A DNA stretch of 64,000 bases from Arachidicoccus sp. BS20 (GCF_001659705.1 NZ_CP015971.1:620001-684000), one strand, 5' to 3'. Shown: positions 26,822-35,649, numbered from the stretch's first letter. Made by a program: numbers and translations. The notes: generated by a model not told the origin, from the letters alone.

Positions 26822-29041
26822 TTATCTTGCTTCTTCAACTTTTAGTATTACACTCGTGCGGTAAGCATCTGCGTGCGGATTTAAGCCTACGGTCATTAAA
26901 AAATTGCCGGAATAAACTTCATTCTGTTTAATTGCCGAATGTGTACCGGGGTATAAATTAATTTCACGTACACGATATTTTTTAGTTGCATCCAAACCTC
27001 TTAATACAATCGGCAGCTTGCTTCCGGAGTTGTATCGGTTATTAACTAAATAATTAAATACAACCGCACTTGACGCTGTTGAATCAACATACATGATTGA
27101 GGCTACGTCATTTTTCCACGGGCTCTGTAATCGGTACTGATTGCCATGCCACACAACATTTTTAATACTGTCGTATGTTTTTACGGCACTTTGACAGAAT
27201 GATAAATCTTTAGCATCCAGTTTGCTTACAGGAATATCAAAACCGAGCTTCCCCATCATTGCGACATCTACACGGTACTTTAAAGGTTGTTTTCCCCAAT
27301 CTGTTACATGATTGGCGCTCGCAATAGCCGGATAGAAATAAGAATATTCCCATTGAATAAAAACTCTTTCGAGCGGGTCTGTATTGTCGCTGGGCCAATA
27401 TTCTGTAAAATATTGCAATGCCGCGTAATCCACGCGGTCGCCACCGCCGGAGCACAGCATCATCGGCACTTTGGGATATTTTGCTCTTATGCGTTTCAGT
27501 ACATTATAAAGCCCCTCGACATAATCAACATACAACTTTGACTGGTTGTCTTCATGAGCCGAATAAGCATTATAAATAACTGAATTACAATCCCACTTGA
27601 TATAAGCAATATTCGGACTTTTAATAAAAAGAGAATCTACCACACCAAAAACAAAATCCTGTACTTTGGGATTACTCAAATCCAGTTCTAATTGATTTCT
27701 GAAATAATATTCAGGACGCTTCGGTTGTTTAATTACCCAATCGGGATGTTTCTCGTACAGCTCGCTTTTAGGGTTAACCATTTCAGGTTCTATCCAAATA
27801 CCGAACTTCACATCTGCAGCCGTTGCATCTTTGACTAATGAAGCAATTCCGTTGGGAATTTTCTTTTTATTTTCCTGCCAGTCGCCAAGTCCGGCATTAT
27901 CGCTGTTACGCGGATACTTATTGCCAAACCAGCCATCGTCCAACAAAAACAAATCCACACCTAATTTTTTAGTATCACTGAATAATTGTTTCAGCTTTGC
28001 TTCATCAAAATCAAAGTAGGTTGATTCCCAGTTATTGAGCAAAGTAAGTCTGCCACCATTGCCATCCAGTATTCTGTAATTTCTCGCCCAGCTTTGCAAC
28101 TGACGACTTGCTTCTCCCGTTCCGTTGTTAGACAGTGTGTATAAAAATTTGGCAGTTGTAAAAGTTTTATTAGGCTGCAAAGGATAGTCGGAAGCATAAT
28201 TATTAATGCCTGAGATAATACGCAAATTATCTTTATTATCCAGCTCCAAATCGGTACGGTAGTTGCCCGACCATTCAACCGATGCAAGCAATACTTCGCC
28301 ATTGTCTTCATTCGACGGCTGATTGATAGAAACCATAAACACGGGCGGTTGAAAAAGGCTTTCCCGCGTACCCAACTTCGAATCAAGGGTTTTTATTCCA
28401 TGTGTAATCTGTTCTTCTTCCGGTTGCATTTCCTGCGCCCAGTCGCCATGATATTGTTTCAGATAAAAAGTTTTTCCCTGCAGGTATAAATCTGCCGAAG
28501 CAAACTTGTGCAGTACAACGTTTCCTTTTTCATTATTTTTTATTTCGCTCCATTGCTCTATTACATTTTCTCTAAAATATGTTTTGTAAAACAATGTTAC
28601 CCGAAAATCATATGCAGGGTCTTTAAGCACTACGGAAGTCAAAGCAACATCATCACTAATTTTTTCGGTATTCGTATTTACAAATTTTAAATCGAGTGAA
28701 TTATTCCCGTCGGCGTGCGTTACTTCAATTGCCGGTTCAAACAAATTTCGCGAGCCTGCCGGCGTGTAAGGAGAAGCCGCAACGCCCGTGTAATCGGTAT
28801 TTTGATGATACATACTTTGCACAAAACCATACTCGGACGAATTATTTAGTTTTTTACCGAAATAAATAATACTCAGGTTATTGTCTTTATCGGCTTGCAA
28901 TACGAGCGCCGTATTTTTGGTTTCGACAGGAATGGTTGTCTTTTGCGCTTTTACCGATTGAAAACTATAAGCACAAATGCAGAACAGTAAAGATTTTGAA
29001 AATAAAGTAAACTTGCGATGCAGCGATGTAGATAATTTCAT
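26822..29041 (-). CDS. Secreted GH36 alpha-galactosidase
   Basis: 739 aa from the ATG at 29041, chosen because it starts a proper signal peptide (SLLFCICAYSFQSVKA-Q); an upstream ATG would add 31 non-signal residues. A beta-supersandwich N-domain is followed by a GH36 barrel. FLLDDGWFG, WIEPEMVNP, KWDCN with nucleophile D484 and SDNTDP with acid/base D552 are all present, as in AgaA-type enzymes. It releases alpha-1,6-galactose from oligosaccharides or galactomannan, probably in the periplasm. It is cotranscribed with the downstream AraC gene and divergent from the sugar kinase at 29198. Confidence 0.95.
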   Translation of the reverse strand: MKLSTSLHRKFTLFSKSLLFCICAYSFQSVKAQKTTIPVETKNTALVLQADKDNNLSIIYFGKKLNNSSEYGFVQSMYHQNTDYTGVAASPYTPAGSRNLFEPAIEVTHADGNNSLDLKFVNTNTEKISDDVALTSVVLKDPAYDFRVTLFYKTYFRENVIEQWSEIKNNEKGNVVLHKFASADLYLQGKTFYLKQYHGDWAQEMQPEEEQITHGIKTLDSKLGTRESLFQPPVFMVSINQPSNEDNGEVLLASVEWSGNYRTDLELDNKDNLRIISGINNYASDYPLQPNKTFTTAKFLYTLSNNGTGEASRQLQSWARNYRILDGNGGRLTLLNNWESTYFDFDEAKLKQLFSDTKKLGVDLFLLDDGWFGNKYPRNSDNAGLGDWQENKKKIPNGIASLVKDATAADVKFGIWIEPEMVNPKSELYEKHPDWVIKQPKRPEYYFRNQLELDLSNPKVQDFVFGVVDSLFIKSPNIAYIKWDCNSVIYNAYSAHEDNQSKLYVDYVEGLYNVLKRIRAKYPKVPMMLCSGGGDRVDYAALQYFTEYWPSDNTDPLERVFIQWEYSYFYPAIASANHVTDWGKQPLKYRVDVAMMGKLGFDIPVSKLDAKDLSFCQSAVKTYDSIKNVVWHGNQYRLQSPWKNDVASIMYVDSTASSAVVFNYLVNNRYNSGSKLPIVLRGLDATKKYRVREINLYPGTHSAIKQNEVYSGNFLMTVGLNPHADAYRTSVILKVEEAR

Positions 29042-29197
29042 TAAAAACAATTTTCGGGATAAATATACAGAACAAAAATTTATCCCAAACTTTTCGGCAA
29101 AGATGCATGGTAAAACATCTATTATTTTGTCCAAATAATTTGATTTTACAAAAAACTAAACTTACTTTAGAAAACTAATTCACACAACAAACAGAAA

Positions 29198-30037
29198 ATG
29201 GCTATCAAACTTATCGCAGAGAGCGGCGCCACAAAATGTAATTGGTATCTTTTAAACGGAAAAGTTATCAAAAAAATATCTTCAATCGGACTAAGTCCGT
29301 ATCAGTTGTCGATTGCTGATATAGCTTCGGTTATAGAACATTCTATTGCAGGAAAAATAAAAAAGGTTACAGTCGGGGAAGTATGCTTTTACGGCACAGG
29401 TATGAGCTCTCCCACACAAAGAAAAAAGATGCGGCAAGTGCTTGCCAAATATTTTCCGCAAGCGGAAATTTCTATCGAAACAGACCTTACCGCTTCTGCG
29501 CATGCGGCTTGCGGCAATGCTAAAGGCATCGTTTCAATTCTTGGTACCGGAAGCGGCGCGGCTTTTTATAACGGGAAAAAAATCGTGAAAGTGCGGAACG
29601 GTATCGGATATATTCTGGGAGATGAGGGAAGCGGCGCTTATCTCGGTCGCAAAGTGATTCAGTATTATCTGTATCAAACTTTTGACGACGAATTAATGCG
29701 TGCATTTGACACCAAGTACAATATCACAAAAGAAGAAATCCTGAACAATGTATATCATCAACCTTTGGCAGGAAAATACCTTGCTGAATTTACTACCTTT
29801 CTATCCGAAAACAGGGGGCACTATATGATTGAAAATATTATAGAAGACGGTTTAAACGATTTTATAGTTACACACATTTATAAGTTTCGCGAAGCATGGC
29901 TATATCCGCTGCACTTCACGGGCGGCGTGGCTTTCGCGTTTAAAGACGTACTGAAAGAATTGTGCAGCAATTATGAACTGGAACTTGGAAACATCATTCA
30001 ATATCCGATTGACGGACTGGTAAAGTATCATTTGTAG
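29198..30037 (+). CDS. BadF/BadG-type sugar kinase (N-acetylglucosamine kinase-like)
   Basis: A 279-aa ASKHA-fold kinase. Phosphate-1 loop ESGATKCNW (8-16), TDLTASAHAACGN, phosphate-2 loop ILGTGSGA (about 114), LGDEGSGAYLG and adenosine motif FTGGVA (about 246) are all visible. Family members phosphorylate N-acetylglucosamine or related amino sugars in the cytoplasm. It is divergent from the GH36 gene across a 156-bp spacer, so it might act on a PUL product, but such kinases are also common as stand-alone salvage genes. No signal peptide. The substrate is not fixed by sequence. Confidence 0.85.
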   Translation: MAIKLIAESGATKCNWYLLNGKVIKKISSIGLSPYQLSIADIASVIEHSIAGKIKKVTVGEVCFYGTGMSSPTQRKKMRQVLAKYFPQAEISIETDLTASAHAACGNAKGIVSILGTGSGAAFYNGKKIVKVRNGIGYILGDEGSGAYLGRKVIQYYLYQTFDDELMRAFDTKYNITKEEILNNVYHQPLAGKYLAEFTTFLSENRGHYMIENIIEDGLNDFIVTHIYKFREAWLYPLHFTGGVAFAFKDVLKELCSNYELELGNIIQYPIDGLVKYHL

Positions 30038-30039
30038 CT

Positions 30040-30612
30040 TTATGCTCTCACAACAATCATTTTTCCATCATCAAATTTGACGATAGACGAAAGCGTGGCA
30101 ATCTTTTCATCATCTTGCCGATAATGCACAACATAATCAACGGAACGAATAATTTCGTTATCTATTTCTTTAAATATTCGCGGTGCAGGCTCGCCGCTTT
30201 TATTGGCAGATGTACTGAGAATCGGCTTATCAAACTGTTGAATTAATTCCTTGCAAAATTCATCTTTACAAATTCTTATGGCAACTGAAAAGTCGGTCGC
30301 CACAGCACTTTCAGCCAATCCTTTTGCATTCGGATAGATGATGGTCGTAGGCTTTTTCACGGAAGACAAATGTTGAATAACCGTTTCAGCAACTTCATCT
30401 ACATATTGTTGCAGTCGTTCGGCATCATCCACTAAAACGACAAAACTTTTATGCGCGGGACGGTTTTTAATTTGGATAATTTTCTGCACGGCAAATTCAT
30501 CTGTTGCGTCGCAACCCAGCCCCCACACTGTATCTGTCGGATACAAAATTGTTCCGTGCGATTGCAACGCCGCTAAACATTGTTCAATATCTTTTTCAAA
30601 GTCTTTTAACAT
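30040..30612 (-). CDS. tsaC: Sua5/YrdC family L-threonylcarbamoyladenylate synthase
   Basis: About 190 aa from the ATG at 30612; only a TTG lies further upstream. YrdC-fold motifs include GTILYPTDTVWGLGCDAT, IIQIKNRPAHKSFVVLV (the KxR nucleotide/bicarbonate site), TTIIYPNAKGLAE and PILSTSANKSGEPAP. The enzyme makes threonylcarbamoyl-AMP for t6A37 tRNA modification. The length fits the short TsaC/YrdC form without the Sua5 C-terminal domain. It is convergent with the kinase, with only 2 bp between the stops. Confidence 0.9.
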   Translation of the reverse strand: MLKDFEKDIEQCLAALQSHGTILYPTDTVWGLGCDATDEFAVQKIIQIKNRPAHKSFVVLVDDAERLQQYVDEVAETVIQHLSSVKKPTTIIYPNAKGLAESAVATDFSVAIRICKDEFCKELIQQFDKPILSTSANKSGEPAPRIFKEIDNEIIRSVDYVVHYRQDDEKIATLSSIVKFDDGKMIVVRA

Positions 30613-30640
30613 GAGATGCAAATTAATCCAAGTGAAGCAC

Positions 30641-30648
30641 TAATTTTG
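30641..30648 (+). promoter_or_regulatory. -7 element of dapD
   Basis: TAATTTTG fits the TAnnTTTG consensus and lies 28 bp before the dapD ATG, predicting a leader of about 20 nt. No clear -33 element was recognised. Confidence 0.45.
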
Positions 30649-30676
30649 CAAAACATTTTTTTAAACAAAAATCAGA

Positions 30677-31483
30677 ATGAAAGAACTAATTCTCGAAGCG
30701 TGGAACAACCGCGATTTACTGAAAGATGAAAAGTATATTGATGCCGTAAAAGCCGTAATTGAAGATGTGGACAAAGGCAGATTGCGCACAGCCGAACCAA
30801 CAGCAACGGGCTGGCATGTAAACGAATGGGTAAAACAAGCGATTCTTCTATATTTTGGTATTCAGAAAATGCAGACTTGGGAAGTTGCCCCGTTTGAATT
30901 TTATGATAAGATGTTATTGAAAAAAGATTATGCCTCGCTTGGCGTGCGTGCCGTTCCTCATGCAGTAGCACGTTACGGCGCTTACCTCGCAAAGAATGTG
31001 GTGTTGATGCCAAGCTATGTAAACATTGGCGCGTATGTGGATGAAGGTACAATGGTGGACACCTGGGCAACTGTCGGCAGCTGTGCGCAGATAGGCAAAG
31101 GCGTGCATTTAAGCGGTGGCGTGGGTATTGGCGGCGTGCTGGAACCTTTGCAGGCTTCGCCTGTAATTATTGAAGACGGATGCTTTTTAGGAAGCAGAAG
31201 CATTGTTGTAGAAGGTGTAATTGTTGAAAAAGAAGCAGTGCTTGGCGCAAATGTAGTACTAACCAAATCTACAAAAATTATTGATGTAAGCGGTAGTGAG
31301 CCTGTTGAATTTAAAGGTCGCGTGCCGGCAAGAAGCGTGGTAATTCCCGGAAGCTATCCAAAGGAATTTGCTGCCGGAACATACAACGTGAACTGTGCAT
31401 TAATTATTGGTCAGCGCAAACCCAGTACAGACCTGAAAACCAGTCTGAATGATGCTTTGCGCGATTTTAATGTAGCGGTTTAA
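30677..31483 (+). CDS. dapD: 2,3,4,5-tetrahydropyridine-2,6-dicarboxylate N-succinyltransferase
   Basis: 268 aa, the usual DapD length. A helical N-domain (TGWHVNEWVKQAILLYF) is followed by a left-handed beta-helix of hexapeptide repeats (about 100-215: VNIGAYVDEGTMVDTWATVGSCAQIGKGVHLSGG, the tetrahydrodipicolinate/succinyl-CoA site). A C-terminal cap contains GRVPARSVVIPGS and CALIIGQRKPSTD. It catalyses the succinylation step of the diaminopimelate/lysine pathway, needed for peptidoglycan. It is followed in the same direction by panD across an AT-rich inverted repeat. Confidence 0.96.
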   Translation: MKELILEAWNNRDLLKDEKYIDAVKAVIEDVDKGRLRTAEPTATGWHVNEWVKQAILLYFGIQKMQTWEVAPFEFYDKMLLKKDYASLGVRAVPHAVARYGAYLAKNVVLMPSYVNIGAYVDEGTMVDTWATVGSCAQIGKGVHLSGGVGIGGVLEPLQASPVIIEDGCFLGSRSIVVEGVIVEKEAVLGANVVLTKSTKIIDVSGSEPVEFKGRVPARSVVIPGSYPKEFAAGTYNVNCALIIGQRKPSTDLKTSLNDALRDFNVAV

Positions 31484-31494
31484 TTAATTAAAAA

Positions 31495-31565
31495 TTAGAA
31501 ATTAAGAATTAGTAATTATTGACGTTAAAGTTGTATCGTATTTTAATTATTAGTTCTTAATTTTT
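31495..31565. repeat. AT-rich imperfect inverted repeat in the dapD-panD spacer
   Basis: AATTAAGAATTAGTAATT near 31501 pairs with a complement near 31545-31562 (16 of 18 positions), with about 25 bases between. It could act as a weak terminator or processing site after dapD. Similar GAATT-rich runs occur near 42105-42135. Confidence 0.45.
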
Positions 31566-31584
31566 TAATTACTAATTCCTTTTT

Positions 31585-31935
31585 ATGCAAATAGAAATTT
31601 TAAAATCGAAAATACACCGGGCAACCATCACGGAAGCGAATTTGAATTATGTCGGCAGTCTTACCTTAGATGAAGATTTAATGGATGCCGCTAACTTAAT
31701 TGAAGGCGAAAAAATCCAAATTGTGAATGTGAACAATGGCGAACGAATAGAAACCTACATCATCAAAGGGAAGCGCGGCAGCGGTACGGTTTGCCTTAAC
31801 GGACCTGCTGCACGCAAAGGCGCTGTGGGCGATATAGTCATTATTATTTCCTATGCAACCATGCCTTTTGAAGAAGCAAAAACATTCAAACCCTGCGTGG
31901 TATTTCCAAAAGAAGGCAGCAATAAGTTATCTTAA
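31585..31935 (+). CDS. panD: Aspartate 1-decarboxylase proenzyme
   Basis: 116 aa, the normal PanD length. The self-cleavage site YVGSLT places the break between G24 and S25, giving the pyruvoyl group. RSS-loop equivalents and [20 protein letters not shown] are conserved. The enzyme makes beta-alanine for pantothenate and CoA in the cytoplasm. It is 101 bp downstream of dapD and may share its transcript. No other pan genes are in view. Confidence 0.96.
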   Translation: MQIEILKSKIHRATITEANLNYVGSLTLDEDLMDAANLIEGEKIQIVNVNNGERIETYIIKGKRGSGTVCLNGPAARKGAVGDIVIIISYATMPFEEAKTFKPCVVFPKEGSNKLS

Positions 31936-32028
31936 TGTAAAATTCGCCGGCAAAAGGTAATAAATCATAGCCGGCATTGGTTCGTAGTTATTTATTCATT
32001 ACCTTGTTCTCCAAATCAATTACAGGAT

Positions 32029-32523
32029 ATGAAAAATACAACGTTTGCCGCGAACAAAATCTACTCTCTTCAGCAATTGCAGCAACTCGTTGAAACATGG
32101 AAATTGCGTAGTCAGACTTTTGCATTTACCAATGGGTGTTTTGACGTATTGCATGCCGGTCATATTTTGTCGCTGAATGAAGCCGCAAAAACAGCGGATT
32201 ACTTAGTAGTCGCAATTAATTCAGACAGTAGTGTAAAACGATTGAAAGGGGAAAACCGTCCTGTTAATAATGAGCAAGACAGAGCGCTCCTTTTGGCTAA
32301 TCTGATTCAGGTGGACGCTGTCGTAATTTTTGACGAAGACACTCCGCTTAATGTAATTAAAACTTTGTTGCCCGATGTTTTGATAAAAGGCGGCGATTAT
32401 ACTATAGACCAAATTGCCGGCGCAAAAGAGGTGCAAGCCAATGGCGGCAAAATCGTCATCAATCCAATTCTCAAAGGCTATTCCTCCTCAAAAACGATTG
32501 AAAAAATCAAGTGTGCAGGGTAA
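32029..32523 (+). CDS. rfaE2: D-glycero-beta-D-manno-heptose 1-phosphate adenylyltransferase
   Basis: 164 aa, corresponding to the nucleotidyltransferase half of HldE. The cytidylyltransferase-fold signature FTNGCFDVLHAGHILSLNEA holds the HxGH motif. AINSDSSVKRLKGENRPVNNEQDRA and LLPDVLIKGGDY follow, and the protein ends with YSSSKTIEKI. It activates heptose-1-phosphate for LPS inner-core synthesis. The kinase half is not fused and not nearby. It is convergent with the DUF4290 gene across a hairpin. Confidence 0.92.
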   Translation: MKNTTFAANKIYSLQQLQQLVETWKLRSQTFAFTNGCFDVLHAGHILSLNEAAKTADYLVVAINSDSSVKRLKGENRPVNNEQDRALLLANLIQVDAVVIFDEDTPLNVIKTLLPDVLIKGGDYTIDQIAGAKEVQANGGKIVINPILKGYSSSKTIEKIKCAG

Positions 32524-32536
32524 GTATTTCACTAAA

Positions 32537-32565
32537 ACTGCCACACTTAAAATAAGCGTGGCAGT
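32537..32565. terminator. Stem-loop between rfaE2 and the DUF4290 gene
   Basis: ACTGCCAC (32537-32544) pairs with GTGGCAGT (32558-32565). The stem continues inward with one mismatch to a 3-nt loop. It sits between two converging genes. On the minus strand TTTT follows, so it probably ends transcription of the DUF4290 gene and may act in both directions. Confidence 0.6.
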
Positions 32566-32587
32566 ATCACAAAAATCAGTCAATAAT

Positions 32588-33277
32588 TTAATAACGCTTT
32601 TTAAAGTTATTGTTGTTGCGACCGTTGTTGCCATTGCCGCCATTACGGCTCTTACCGTTGTTGCCGTTATTTTTGGTGTTGTTATTCTTTGAGCGGGTAA
32701 CAAATGCTTTGCGACCGGAAGCCGTTTTAAATTCTTCGCGTTCTCTTCGCACATGTGGTGCATTGTTGAACACAAGTTTTCCATCGGAAAGACTGTCAAG
32801 CTCAACCTGAATTGCTTGGTCGGAAACAGTTTCCTTGTGCCAGTTGTTGTAAGAAAGTTTTATATAATAGGCAATAGAATTTGCGAAGCCTTGTATTTTT
32901 TCGTCATCGGTTTCGGTTAATGCTTTGTCAATTACCAATTCTATATTTTTTCCCAAATGTCTTTTCTCCGGATAGCGCTTCGGATAAGGCAAAGGTTCGG
33001 GTTTTACTTTGTAAGTTTCTCTTTGCGGAATGGGATAAGGACTGTCCACATCGAGCTTAAAATCGCTCATATAGTACAAATGGTCCCAAAGTTTATGACG
33101 AAAATCTTCCACATTTTTCAAATGTGGATTTAAGAAACCCATCAATTCTATTAAAACGCCGGCTTGCTCCTGACGTTTTGGTTTGTCTTCAATTGATAAC
33201 AAATAATCTACCATTTTCTGAATATGCCGACCATATTCTTTCATGCTGAGTAGCGAGCGCTGTGTATTGTATTCCAT
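32588..33277 (-). CDS. DUF4290 family protein with Asn/Gly/Arg-rich tail
   Basis: 229 aa from the ATG at 33277, which begins the family-typical MEYNTQRSLLSMKEYGRHIQ. The body (1-190) matches DUF4290, a conserved Bacteroidota cytoplasmic protein of unknown function (ELMGFLNPHLKNVEDFRHKLWDHLYYMSDF, GFANSIAYYIKLSYNNWH). The last 35 or so residues are a low-complexity basic tail rich in N, G, K and R (NNGNNGKSRNGGNGNNGRNN), which could bind RNA or be disordered. No signal peptide or membrane segment. Function is not known. Confidence 0.88.
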   Translation of the reverse strand: MEYNTQRSLLSMKEYGRHIQKMVDYLLSIEDKPKRQEQAGVLIELMGFLNPHLKNVEDFRHKLWDHLYYMSDFKLDVDSPYPIPQRETYKVKPEPLPYPKRYPEKRHLGKNIELVIDKALTETDDEKIQGFANSIAYYIKLSYNNWHKETVSDQAIQVELDSLSDGKLVFNNAPHVRREREEFKTASGRKAFVTRSKNNNTKNNGNNGKSRNGGNGNNGRNNNNFKKRY

Positions 33278-33449
33278 AATGTAGTAAAGCACAAATGTAA
33301 GTGTTTCTTTAAAATTTATGAATTATGATGTAAGATTTATGATTTTGGAAAATTGGCGGAATTGCAATATTGATAACAAATACCCTACCCTTTCGGATAG
33401 TTTTTAGAACGTGGCTAATTTTTTTATTACCAAATAATTTATTTCATTA

Positions 33450-33457
33450 TATATTTG
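33450..33457 (+). promoter_or_regulatory. -7 element of the beta-barrel protein gene
   Basis: TATATTTG fits TAnnTTTG, 36 bp upstream of the ATG at 33493. The preceding 200-bp spacer holds no gene. No -33 TTTG was found at the standard distance. Confidence 0.4.
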
Positions 33458-33492
33458 AAAGTTAAAAAAATTTAAACCTCAAAAATTCGGTT

Positions 33493-34119
33493 ATGAAAAA
33501 AATTTATCTGTTTTTAGGATTGCTCACAATCACAACAATTGCTTTTTCTCAAACTTCAAGAAAAATAACCTATGGTATTCATGCGGGCGTTAACCTTGCG
33601 AAAATGACCGATAAAGACCAAGGTATTTCTACAACTACATCCTCAAAAGCAGGATTTATAGGCGGTGTGGATGTTGAATTCCACATTTCGCCGGCTTTTA
33701 GTATTCAACCTGAATTGAATTTTTCTCAAATGGGTGGCAAAATAGGCTACGACACTTTAAGCACTACCCTTGATGAAAAATTTACTTTAGATTATTTAAG
33801 TCTGCCAATATTGGCAAAATATACTATTCCCAATTCAGGATTTAGTATTTATGCGGGTCCGCAAGTAAGCTATCTATTGCATTCATCTGTTTCTGTATCT
33901 TCAGAACAGGGAGAAGGCTCACAGAGCGCTTCGGCAAGTTCATTATACCAGAAAGGCGATTTCTCAGGCATTGCAGGCGTTGAATATTATTTGCCGCAAG
34001 GCTTCGGTATTTCTGCGAGATACCAGTTTGGTTTTATCAATACTTGGAAAACAGTTGAAGATGCCAGTGAAACTGTAAAAAATCATGGCTTTACATTTAC
34101 CGTTGGGTACAGGTTTTAA
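33493..34119 (+). CDS. Outer-membrane beta-barrel protein (PorT/OmpW-like fold)
   Basis: 208 aa with a signal peptide (1-19, MKKIYLFLGLLTITTIAFS-Q) and alternating amphipathic strands typical of the small eight-stranded OMP_b-brl_2 family. Recognisable stretches are GIHAGVNLAKM, AGFIGGVDVEFHISPAFSIQPELNFSQMGGK, LDYLSLPILAKY, GFSIYAGPQVSYLL and the terminal FTFTVGYRF with its C-terminal aromatic. The family is abundant in Bacteroidota, and the specific function is unknown. It ends just before a strong bidirectional terminator. Confidence 0.87.
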   Translation: MKKIYLFLGLLTITTIAFSQTSRKITYGIHAGVNLAKMTDKDQGISTTTSSKAGFIGGVDVEFHISPAFSIQPELNFSQMGGKIGYDTLSTTLDEKFTLDYLSLPILAKYTIPNSGFSIYAGPQVSYLLHSSVSVSSEQGEGSQSASASSLYQKGDFSGIAGVEYYLPQGFGISARYQFGFINTWKTVEDASETVKNHGFTFTVGYRF

Positions 34120-34135
34120 AAGAATTTTGTTGGAT

Positions 34136-34181
34136 AAAAATAAGAGAGCGCTCAAAATATTTTGAGCGCTCTCTTATTTTT
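34136..34181. terminator. Perfect 46-bp palindrome, bidirectional terminator
   Basis: The 23-bp arms 34136-34158 and 34159-34181 are exact complements, with a GC-rich GAGAGCGCTC part and A/T tails on both sides. It lies between the converging genes for the beta-barrel protein and the YajQ-type protein, so it should end both transcripts. Confidence 0.88.
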
Positions 34182-34200
34182 AAATTATTTTATTATCACA

Positions 34201-34692
34201 TCAGCTTTTCATATTTACAAAACTCAACGGCAGCTTGATATCCGAAGATTTCAGCTTTGCAATTACGTCCTGCAAATCGTCAATCTTTTTTCCCGTAACG
34301 CGCACAATATCGTCCATAATTTGCGCCTGCACTTTTAAGTCGCTATCCTTAATCAGCTTTACAATTTTCTTCGCGTCATCTTGTTTCAAACCGTTTTGAA
34401 CAGGCACTTCTTTTTTGATAATTTTTCCGCTTGGATAAGCATCTTTATCAAAATTAAATGCGGAAGCGTCAATACCTTGCTTCATAGCTCGTGAGATAAT
34501 TACGTCTATCAACTGCTTCATTTTCATCTCACTTTCTGTTTCAAGCTGTACAATGTAGTCTTTCTTATTCAATTCAATCAGCACGGGCGAATTTTTAAAA
34601 TCGTATCGTCCGGCGATTTCTTTTTTCACAGTATTAATCGCATTGTCCAATGTTTGTAAATCTACCTTAGCGGCAATATCGAATGAGGGCAT
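34201..34692 (-). CDS. YajQ family nucleotide-binding protein
   Basis: 163 aa from the ATG at 34692, giving the family start MPSFDIAAKVDLQTLDNAINTV. The rest follows the YajQ pattern: RYDFKNS, SEMKMKQLIDVI, VPVQNGLKQDDAKKIVKLIKDSDLKVQAQIMDDIVRVTGKKIDDLQDVI. The two-domain fold is known to bind nucleotides and, in some species, cyclic di-GMP. Cytoplasmic. In Bacteroidota its physiological role is not established. Confidence 0.92.
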   Translation of the reverse strand: MPSFDIAAKVDLQTLDNAINTVKKEIAGRYDFKNSPVLIELNKKDYIVQLETESEMKMKQLIDVIISRAMKQGIDASAFNFDKDAYPSGKIIKKEVPVQNGLKQDDAKKIVKLIKDSDLKVQAQIMDDIVRVTGKKIDDLQDVIAKLKSSDIKLPLSFVNMKS

Positions 34693-34758
34693 TTTAATTA
34701 GCAATTTTAAATTAAGAAATAATCAATGTTCAATAACAAATGGCTTAATACCGATTGA

Positions 34759-35448
34759 CTACAATGTCTTTTTAATCACAGGCAACGCCACTTTCTCCAT
34801 AATCTTGTCGCCATCCAAATTTGGATGTACAACTCCGTCTGCCGCAAGATTCTTGCGCATAGCATTGTTGCCATCGGTCATTGCCGAAAAATAATCTACA
34901 TAATGAATATGGTGCTTGTCCGCATAATCTTTTATCATCGCATTCAACTTCGGAATTTTTATATTCGGCTCTCTTCCCGGACTCCAGGGATAGTCTGATG
35001 CGGGCAATAAAGAACACAAAATCGGTTTGATATGGTTTGCTTTTGCCAGCTCGCACATCGATATAAGATTGCCCAAAATATTGTCCAAAGAAATAAAACC
35101 GGTATTGCCTGCAATATCATTTGTTCCTGCAAGAATTATCACGACTTTTGGATGCAAGTCAATCACGTCTTTTCGGAAACGTACAAGCATTTGCGAAGTG
35201 GTTTGCCCGCTGATACCGCGGTTGATAAATTTGTTTTCGGAGAAAAAAGAAGGGTCTTGATTTATCCATCCTTCTGTAATGGAATTGCCCATAAACACGA
35301 CTTCCCGATCGCTCTTCGGCAACAATTTTACCGCTTGGTTTGCAGAGTCAAACCGCGCAAAATTTGCCCAATCGACATCTTTTTTCTGGGCATTCAGTCC
35401 GGCAACCGAAAGTAAAAAAAGTGTACTCAAAAGAAATTGTTTTTTCAT
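34759..35448 (-). CDS. Secreted SGNH/GDSL-type esterase
   Basis: 229 aa with signal peptide (1-20, ending LNA-Q). The SGNH blocks are clear: FMGNSITEGW (catalytic Ser), INRGISGQTT (Gly), LAGTNDIAGN (Asn) and DGVVHPN (Asp/His pair). Similar enzymes deacetylate sugars or act as acyl esterases in the periplasm. It is divergent from the kdsC-like gene. The substrate is unknown, and no PUL is directly adjacent. Confidence 0.9.
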   Translation of the reverse strand: MKKQFLLSTLFLLSVAGLNAQKKDVDWANFARFDSANQAVKLLPKSDREVVFMGNSITEGWINQDPSFFSENKFINRGISGQTTSQMLVRFRKDVIDLHPKVVIILAGTNDIAGNTGFISLDNILGNLISMCELAKANHIKPILCSLLPASDYPWSPGREPNIKIPKLNAMIKDYADKHHIHYVDYFSAMTDGNNAMRKNLAADGVVHPNLDGDKIMEKVALPVIKKTL

Positions 35449-35481
35449 CTGTTTATTTTTATTTTTTTAATTGTCAGATGG

Positions 35482-35533
35482 AATGAGCCAAAATAATCAT
35501 TGCTCTGAATATGCAAAACTCTTATGGCTCATT
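35482..35533. repeat. Inverted repeat in the SGNH-kdsC divergent spacer
   Basis: AATGAGCCA (35482-35490) pairs with TGGCTCATT (35525-35533) around 34 bases. It lies upstream of the SGNH gene, inside a 200-bp divergent promoter region, and could be a paired regulator site or simply a hairpin. Confidence 0.35.
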
Positions 35534-35623
35534 TCATACCATGAAGTATTTAATTTTTTGAGAAGATAACTTTACAAAACTAATAAATAATCGTTCCAAA
35601 AATATATTCAGTCTTTTATTTTT

Positions 35624-35631
35624 TACATTTG
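35624..35631 (+). promoter_or_regulatory. -7 element of the kdsC-like operon
   Basis: TACATTTG lies 18 bp before the ATG at 35650. It overlaps the TTG at 35629, which argues that translation starts at 35650. Confidence 0.5.
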
Positions 35632-35649
35632 CCCAACATAAATTTTTAC

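Noticed and set aside
29042-29134. Longer N-terminus for the GH36 enzyme
   Set aside because: The 31 extra residues precede a perfect signal peptide, which must be N-terminal; the ATG at 29041 is preferred.
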